From positions 1 through 9,670 of the forward strand of contig JAGVXQ010000014.1 of assembly GCA_018303705.1 (NCBI GenBank): a stretch of DNA of 9,670 bases, given 5' to 3'. Shown piece after piece: positions 6,685-9,670 of the stretch. The translations under genes and the position numbers were made by a program. Below the pieces are notes generated by a model that worked only from the letters and a program-made list of their open reading frames with translations, was not told the origin of the DNA and searched no databases. This stretch comes from Candidatus Woesearchaeota archaeon (GTDB taxonomy: Archaea; Nanobdellota; Nanobdellia; SCGC-AAA011-G17; JACPNG01). Position 1 is the first letter of the stretch, and the number at the start of each line of letters is the position of its first letter.

Positions 6685-8418
6685 TTACTTGTTTACCAAG
6701 TATTCTACTATGGATGCATATGCAGGCCTGGTTATCAGTATGCCAACTGATATTCCTATTATGCTTGTCAATGCAAATCCTCTTAGCATTCCTGCTCCTG
6801 CCCAGAACAAAGGCACCATTGCAACAAACATTGTAGCGAATGACGCAAATATTATTGCAAACGCCCTCTTGATGCGCTGTCTCCAGTTCAGAGCAGCTTC
6901 CTTCTCTCCATAAAGCACCTCATCAGTTATTATTATCTGGTCATCTACTCCTGTTCCAACAGCAGCTAATATCCCGACTATTGCAGCAATGTCTATGTTC
7001 CATTTTATCATTGCAGCTATTCCGAATATTATAAGTACCTCGCTTAGCATTGTTACCATCATGGGAATTATTATGAATGCCCTCCTGTACCTTATGTAAA
7101 CAACAGCTGTTACAGCAAGAATAGCAAATATCATTACAAGGAACGTGTTGCTTACAAAATCCTTTCCTAATGTGGGCGATATGTTGTCTAGCTTTGCTAT
7201 CTCTATGTCAACTGGCAAGCTCCCTGTTATCAATATTGTCTGAAGCCTGTCCATGTTCTTTATTGTATTGTCCTGCGCAGATTTCTGGTCAGTTCCAAAT
7301 CCAGGCCCGGATATCGCTATGTCTGTTGTTTCCTTTCCTTTCAAGTCAGACCCTATCTGCAGCGAGTCAACAAGCCTTTCATCCAGGTAAAAATCAAGCC
7401 TTTTCCCGAGTATGCTGCTGCCCTCAGCACTTTGCACTACTTCAAGTTCCTTTGTAATATCAGCATGCCTTTTAGCAGCCTCCGAGCTAAGCCTTATAGC
7501 AAACTCAAACTGGCACTGATATCCATTGCTAGCCTGGCTGCATTGCCTTATTCCAGAACAAGACCCATCACCCCTGCACACGAATGGAAGATCCTTTTTG
7601 CCACCAACAAAAACTGTCTGGTTTTCTATCTTTGCCTCGAATTTTCCTTGTGCTGCTATCAAGTTCTCTACTTCATCGCTTGAAACCCCTGCTATCTCAA
7701 CCAGGACATACTTGTTGCCTGACAAGTCCTTTGCTGGCTTTATGCTCACATCAGTAAGCCCATAAACATTAAGCCTGTTCGAAAGCACCCCAACAATGTT
7801 GTTTATTGTTGTGTCTGTTGTATTCTCCTCCTTTGGATGCAGCAATACCCTTGTTCCACCCTCAAGGTCAAGGCCTTTGACTATGTTTGTTGTTCTTGCC
7901 TCCCTTACTGTTATTTCTGGTTGGCTATACGCAAGGTATGCTATCTCACCACCAGAAGTTGCTATCTTTATCTTTTCCTTTGGCATAACCTTGTCCAAAG
8001 CATCAATGTAATCTGTTATGTTATTCACGCTGTAATTGTTTATTCCAGTTATTTTGTCATTTATTGATATTCCCAGAACCTCGCTTCTGATTACAGTAAG
8101 GTTCTCATCAAGGCTAATCTTCAATTTGTTTGTTACATTAACGTTAACTGTTGCTTTGTCTGTTTTTATTTTAAGCCCCAACTGCGGCTTGTTAAGGGAT
8201 GTTATGGCATTTATATAGTCAGAAACTGTGTTTATCTCTGCATCATTTACCTTCAGTATCTTCATGCCTGCCTTTAACCCATTGTCTGCTGCAAGGCTGT
8301 TGGCAGAAATGCTTTTTACCTCAACGCCTGATGCAAATGGATTCGGCTTTATTGCAAGTATTGATATTGCTATGAAAAATACCAAAAGCCATACTCTCCA
8401 CGTAAATATTTTAGCCAT
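6685..8418 (-). CDS. secD: Protein translocase subunit SecD
   Basis: Accessory subunit of the SecYE translocon; with SecF it uses the ion gradient to help move proteins across the membrane. 577 residues from the ATG at 8418. The first membrane helix (about 10-24) is followed by a large external region and then five further helices from residue ~425. Family motifs are clear: KGLDLEGGTRVLL, SNRLNVYGL, VEIAGV, ISPTLGKDFV, the helix-4 motif VGTGVDDQIIITDE, and GFALTSIIGISVG. Between the first helix and the D1 motif lies a PDZ-like domain (VKSISANSLAADNGLKAGMK...) and probably a second degenerate one (VLGISINDKITGINNYSV...). Four cysteines sit in the external domain (VCRGDGSCSGIRQCSQ and GYQCQF). 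The ATG at 8439 is less likely: the chosen start has GGGAG four bases upstream and overlaps the secF stop by eight bases (ATGGCTAA), a coupling arrangement. Confidence 0.95.
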   Translation of the reverse strand: MAKIFTWRVWLLVFFIAISILAIKPNPFASGVEVKSISANSLAADNGLKAGMKILKVNDAEINTVSDYINAITSLNKPQLGLKIKTDKATVNVNVTNKLKISLDENLTVIRSEVLGISINDKITGINNYSVNNITDYIDALDKVMPKEKIKIATSGGEIAYLAYSQPEITVREARTTNIVKGLDLEGGTRVLLHPKEENTTDTTINNIVGVLSNRLNVYGLTDVSIKPAKDLSGNKYVLVEIAGVSSDEVENLIAAQGKFEAKIENQTVFVGGKKDLPFVCRGDGSCSGIRQCSQASNGYQCQFEFAIRLSSEAAKRHADITKELEVVQSAEGSSILGKRLDFYLDERLVDSLQIGSDLKGKETTDIAISGPGFGTDQKSAQDNTIKNMDRLQTILITGSLPVDIEIAKLDNISPTLGKDFVSNTFLVMIFAILAVTAVVYIRYRRAFIIIPMMVTMLSEVLIIFGIAAMIKWNIDIAAIVGILAAVGTGVDDQIIITDEVLYGEKEAALNWRQRIKRAFAIIFASFATMFVAMVPLFWAGAGMLRGFALTSIIGISVGILITRPAYASIVEYLVNK

Positions 8419-9295
8419 TTTTCTCCCTTCTTTCCACATATAGCTTCAAAATGTAAACATTCACAAGCCATGTGCTGAACAAGTCAGCTACAAGCCCCAT
8501 TATTATTACCAAAAACATTGACTCCATCACAAAGGAATTTGTTACTAAATAACCAATTAACAATGCCCCGATTGCCGAAAATGTCATCGTAGTCCCTGTC
8601 TTTATAGATTCGAATATCCTCTCATTAAGGCTGCCAGACGCCTTCCTCTTTAAAATCCTCGTTGTAAGCAATATGTCAGTGTCAACACTATATCCTATAA
8701 GCAACAGCAACGCAGCAGCAGTAGGTATCGACAGCTTTATGCCAAGAATGTTCATGAAACCCATGGACACGATTATGTCAAATATTGCAGCGAATATGAC
8801 TGCTAGGCCAGGCACAAAAACCCTGAATGTTATGAAAACCACTATCGCCATCAGAATAAAAGCCACTATAAGTGACCTTATTATCTGGTATGTAAAAGAT
8901 GAGCCAAGGCTTGATTCCGTGAACTCAGCAGAAAAATTTTCTTTTGACAGCCTTATATTTAAAAATTCTTCAAGTGCCTGCTTGAGGTTTTCTATGTCCC
9001 CCATGTTTGTCTCTATTGTTATTCCTTTTGTTGCAGATGTTCCGAACTCTGTCAACTTTCTTGTAGAAAACTCATAATCAGGGAATCTTGAAGAAAGAAA
9101 TCCATCAACGTTGGAAGTGTCTTTATCGGTCGTAATGGTTATCATAGACCCCCCTTTAAGCGAAATGTCCCTCTCAATGAAATATCCTGTTGTAAAGTAG
9201 CTGTAAAACAATATTGCCAGCATGGTCAGCATTATTGCAATGGGAATAAGCTGCAGTTTCCTTAAGTTGTTTATGTAAAACTCGCCAATATTCAT
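8411..9295 (-). CDS. secF: Protein translocase subunit SecF
   Basis: Partner of SecD in the membrane. 294 residues from the ATG at 9295 with six membrane segments: one near the N-terminus, an external loop of about 100 residues beginning RDISLKGGSMITI (the SecF form of the GG motif), then five helices. The motif LLIGYSVDTDILLTTRILKR is the archaeal version of the SecF helix-4 signature, and ESIKTGTTMTFSAIGALLIG follows. SecF before SecD is the order described in haloarchaea and is the reverse of the bacterial order. I prefer ATG 9295 over ATG 9319 because a TATA box lies 26 bp upstream of 9295, which predicts a leaderless mRNA, and because relatives start close to this point (MNIGEFYINNLRKLQL). 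Confidence 0.94.
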   Translation of the reverse strand: MNIGEFYINNLRKLQLIPIAIMLTMLAILFYSYFTTGYFIERDISLKGGSMITITTDKDTSNVDGFLSSRFPDYEFSTRKLTEFGTSATKGITIETNMGDIENLKQALEEFLNIRLSKENFSAEFTESSLGSSFTYQIIRSLIVAFILMAIVVFITFRVFVPGLAVIFAAIFDIIVSMGFMNILGIKLSIPTAAALLLLIGYSVDTDILLTTRILKRKASGSLNERIFESIKTGTTMTFSAIGALLIGYLVTNSFVMESMFLVIIMGLVADLFSTWLVNVYILKLYVERREKNG

Positions 9296-9317
9296 GTGAG
9301 TTTTTTTGCTTAGATAC

Positions 9318-9325
9318 ATTTATAA
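9318..9325 (-). promoter_or_regulatory. TATA box of the secFD operon
   Basis: TTATAAAT on the minus strand, centred 26 bp before the ATG at 9295. No Shine-Dalgarno motif precedes that ATG (AGCAAAAAAACTCAC), which fits a leaderless transcript. This box overlaps the alternative ATG at 9319, which argues against using it. Confidence 0.55.
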
Positions 9326-9422
9326 TTGTTTTGGGTTGATTACTCTGTTGTGATGTCCGATAATTACTATACACTTTTCATATCCCTCATATAAACAGCA
9401 TAAGGAGTGTACCAAATGGAAA

Positions 9423-9668
9423 TTAAAGATTTTTTATTTCTTTTAACTTTTCTTCTAATCTTTTACTATAGTATAACAATACACCTATAATCACTACAAC
9501 TAAAAAAAATAGCAAATCGGATTTAGTAATGTTCAAATTATTTGGTAATTGGCCAATTAAAAATACAGATATTATCGCAGTTCCAATTAGAACAAGCACG
9601 ATATTTTGTGTACTTAGTAAATTATTATATTCTAAATCCTTAATATTCTTCTCTTTTTGTTTATCATC
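9423..9668 (-). CDS. 3' end of a small membrane protein gene (5' end outside window)
   Basis: Frame open for 81 residues from the right edge to a TAA at 9423-9425, without an internal Met in the visible part, so the start lies beyond the window. The protein starts with a charged stretch (DDKQKEKNIKDLEYNN), has two hydrophobic segments (NIVLVLIGTAIISVFLIG and LLFFLVVVIIGVLLYY) joined by a short loop, and ends in a charged helix (SKRLEEKLKEIKNL). No family recognised. The stretch is visibly more AT-rich than the rest of the window: of 16 leucines, eight are TTA and none CTG or CTC, unlike the mixed leucine codons in ileS and the sec genes. This may mark a recently acquired gene. Confidence 0.6.
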   Translation of the reverse strand, partial: DDKQKEKNIKDLEYNNLLSTQNIVLVLIGTAIISVFLIGQLPNNLNITKSDLLFFLVVVIIGVLLYYSKRLEEKLKEIKNL

Positions 9669-9670
9669 AA

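Noticed and set aside
7170..7765. Several overlapping plus-strand frames within secD
   Set aside because: All are antisense to secD and rich in Cys, Leu and Ser, without conserved motifs.
8673..9077. 134-codon plus-strand open frame within secF
   Set aside because: It lies wholly antisense to the well-supported secF gene, has no ribosome-binding motif and resembles no family; it is a by-product of secF codon use.
1..9670. tRNA, rRNA, CRISPR array or transposable element
   Set aside because: No clover-leaf-like sequence, no spaced direct repeats of array type, no transposase motif and no terminal inverted repeats were seen by eye. A tRNA or covariance-model scan would settle the RNA point.

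Overview
The window reads as a compact stretch of an archaeal chromosome. The evidence is a stand-alone TRAM-domain protein, an archaeal presenilin/signal-peptide-peptidase-like protease, an AbrB-PhoU fusion regulator, the secF-then-secD gene order, TATA boxes about 25 bp upstream of several start codons (suggesting leaderless mRNAs), and Shine-Dalgarno-like motifs mainly inside operons. The divergent IleRS and the small-protein content suggest a DPANN-type lineage, but this is an inference and I cannot place it more precisely.

Left part (1-4040): the 3' end of a gene for a membrane-anchored surface protein runs in from the left edge (+). It meets a TRAM-domain gene (-) tail to tail, and the two stop codons overlap. 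A divergent promoter region separates the TRAM gene from a 951-residue isoleucyl-tRNA synthetase-like gene (+) with unusual HIGH and KMSKS signatures.

Middle part (4065-6238): three genes lie on the minus strand. In order of transcription they are an AbrB-PhoU regulator, a tightly coupled small unknown gene, and a nine-TM GxGD aspartyl protease that has its own TATA box. The regulator's promoter carries a perfect 17-bp palindrome, and a 9-bp core of it recurs over the start codon, which suggests autoregulation. From the same intergenic region, on the plus strand, starts a two-gene unit: a 49-residue acidic protein and a 97-residue protein with four CxxC pairs.

Right part (6685-9670): secF and secD (minus strand, 8-bp overlap) encode the accessory subunits of the Sec translocon. 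SecD carries one clear and one likely PDZ-like domain and a four-cysteine patch. Upstream of secF is the 3' end of an AT-rich gene for a small membrane protein that runs off the right edge. No rRNA, tRNA, CRISPR array or insertion sequence was seen. No gene-free stretch exceeds 300 bp: the longest are about 195 bp (973-1167), 164 bp (6075-6238) and 127 bp (9296-9422), and all three hold promoter-like elements.
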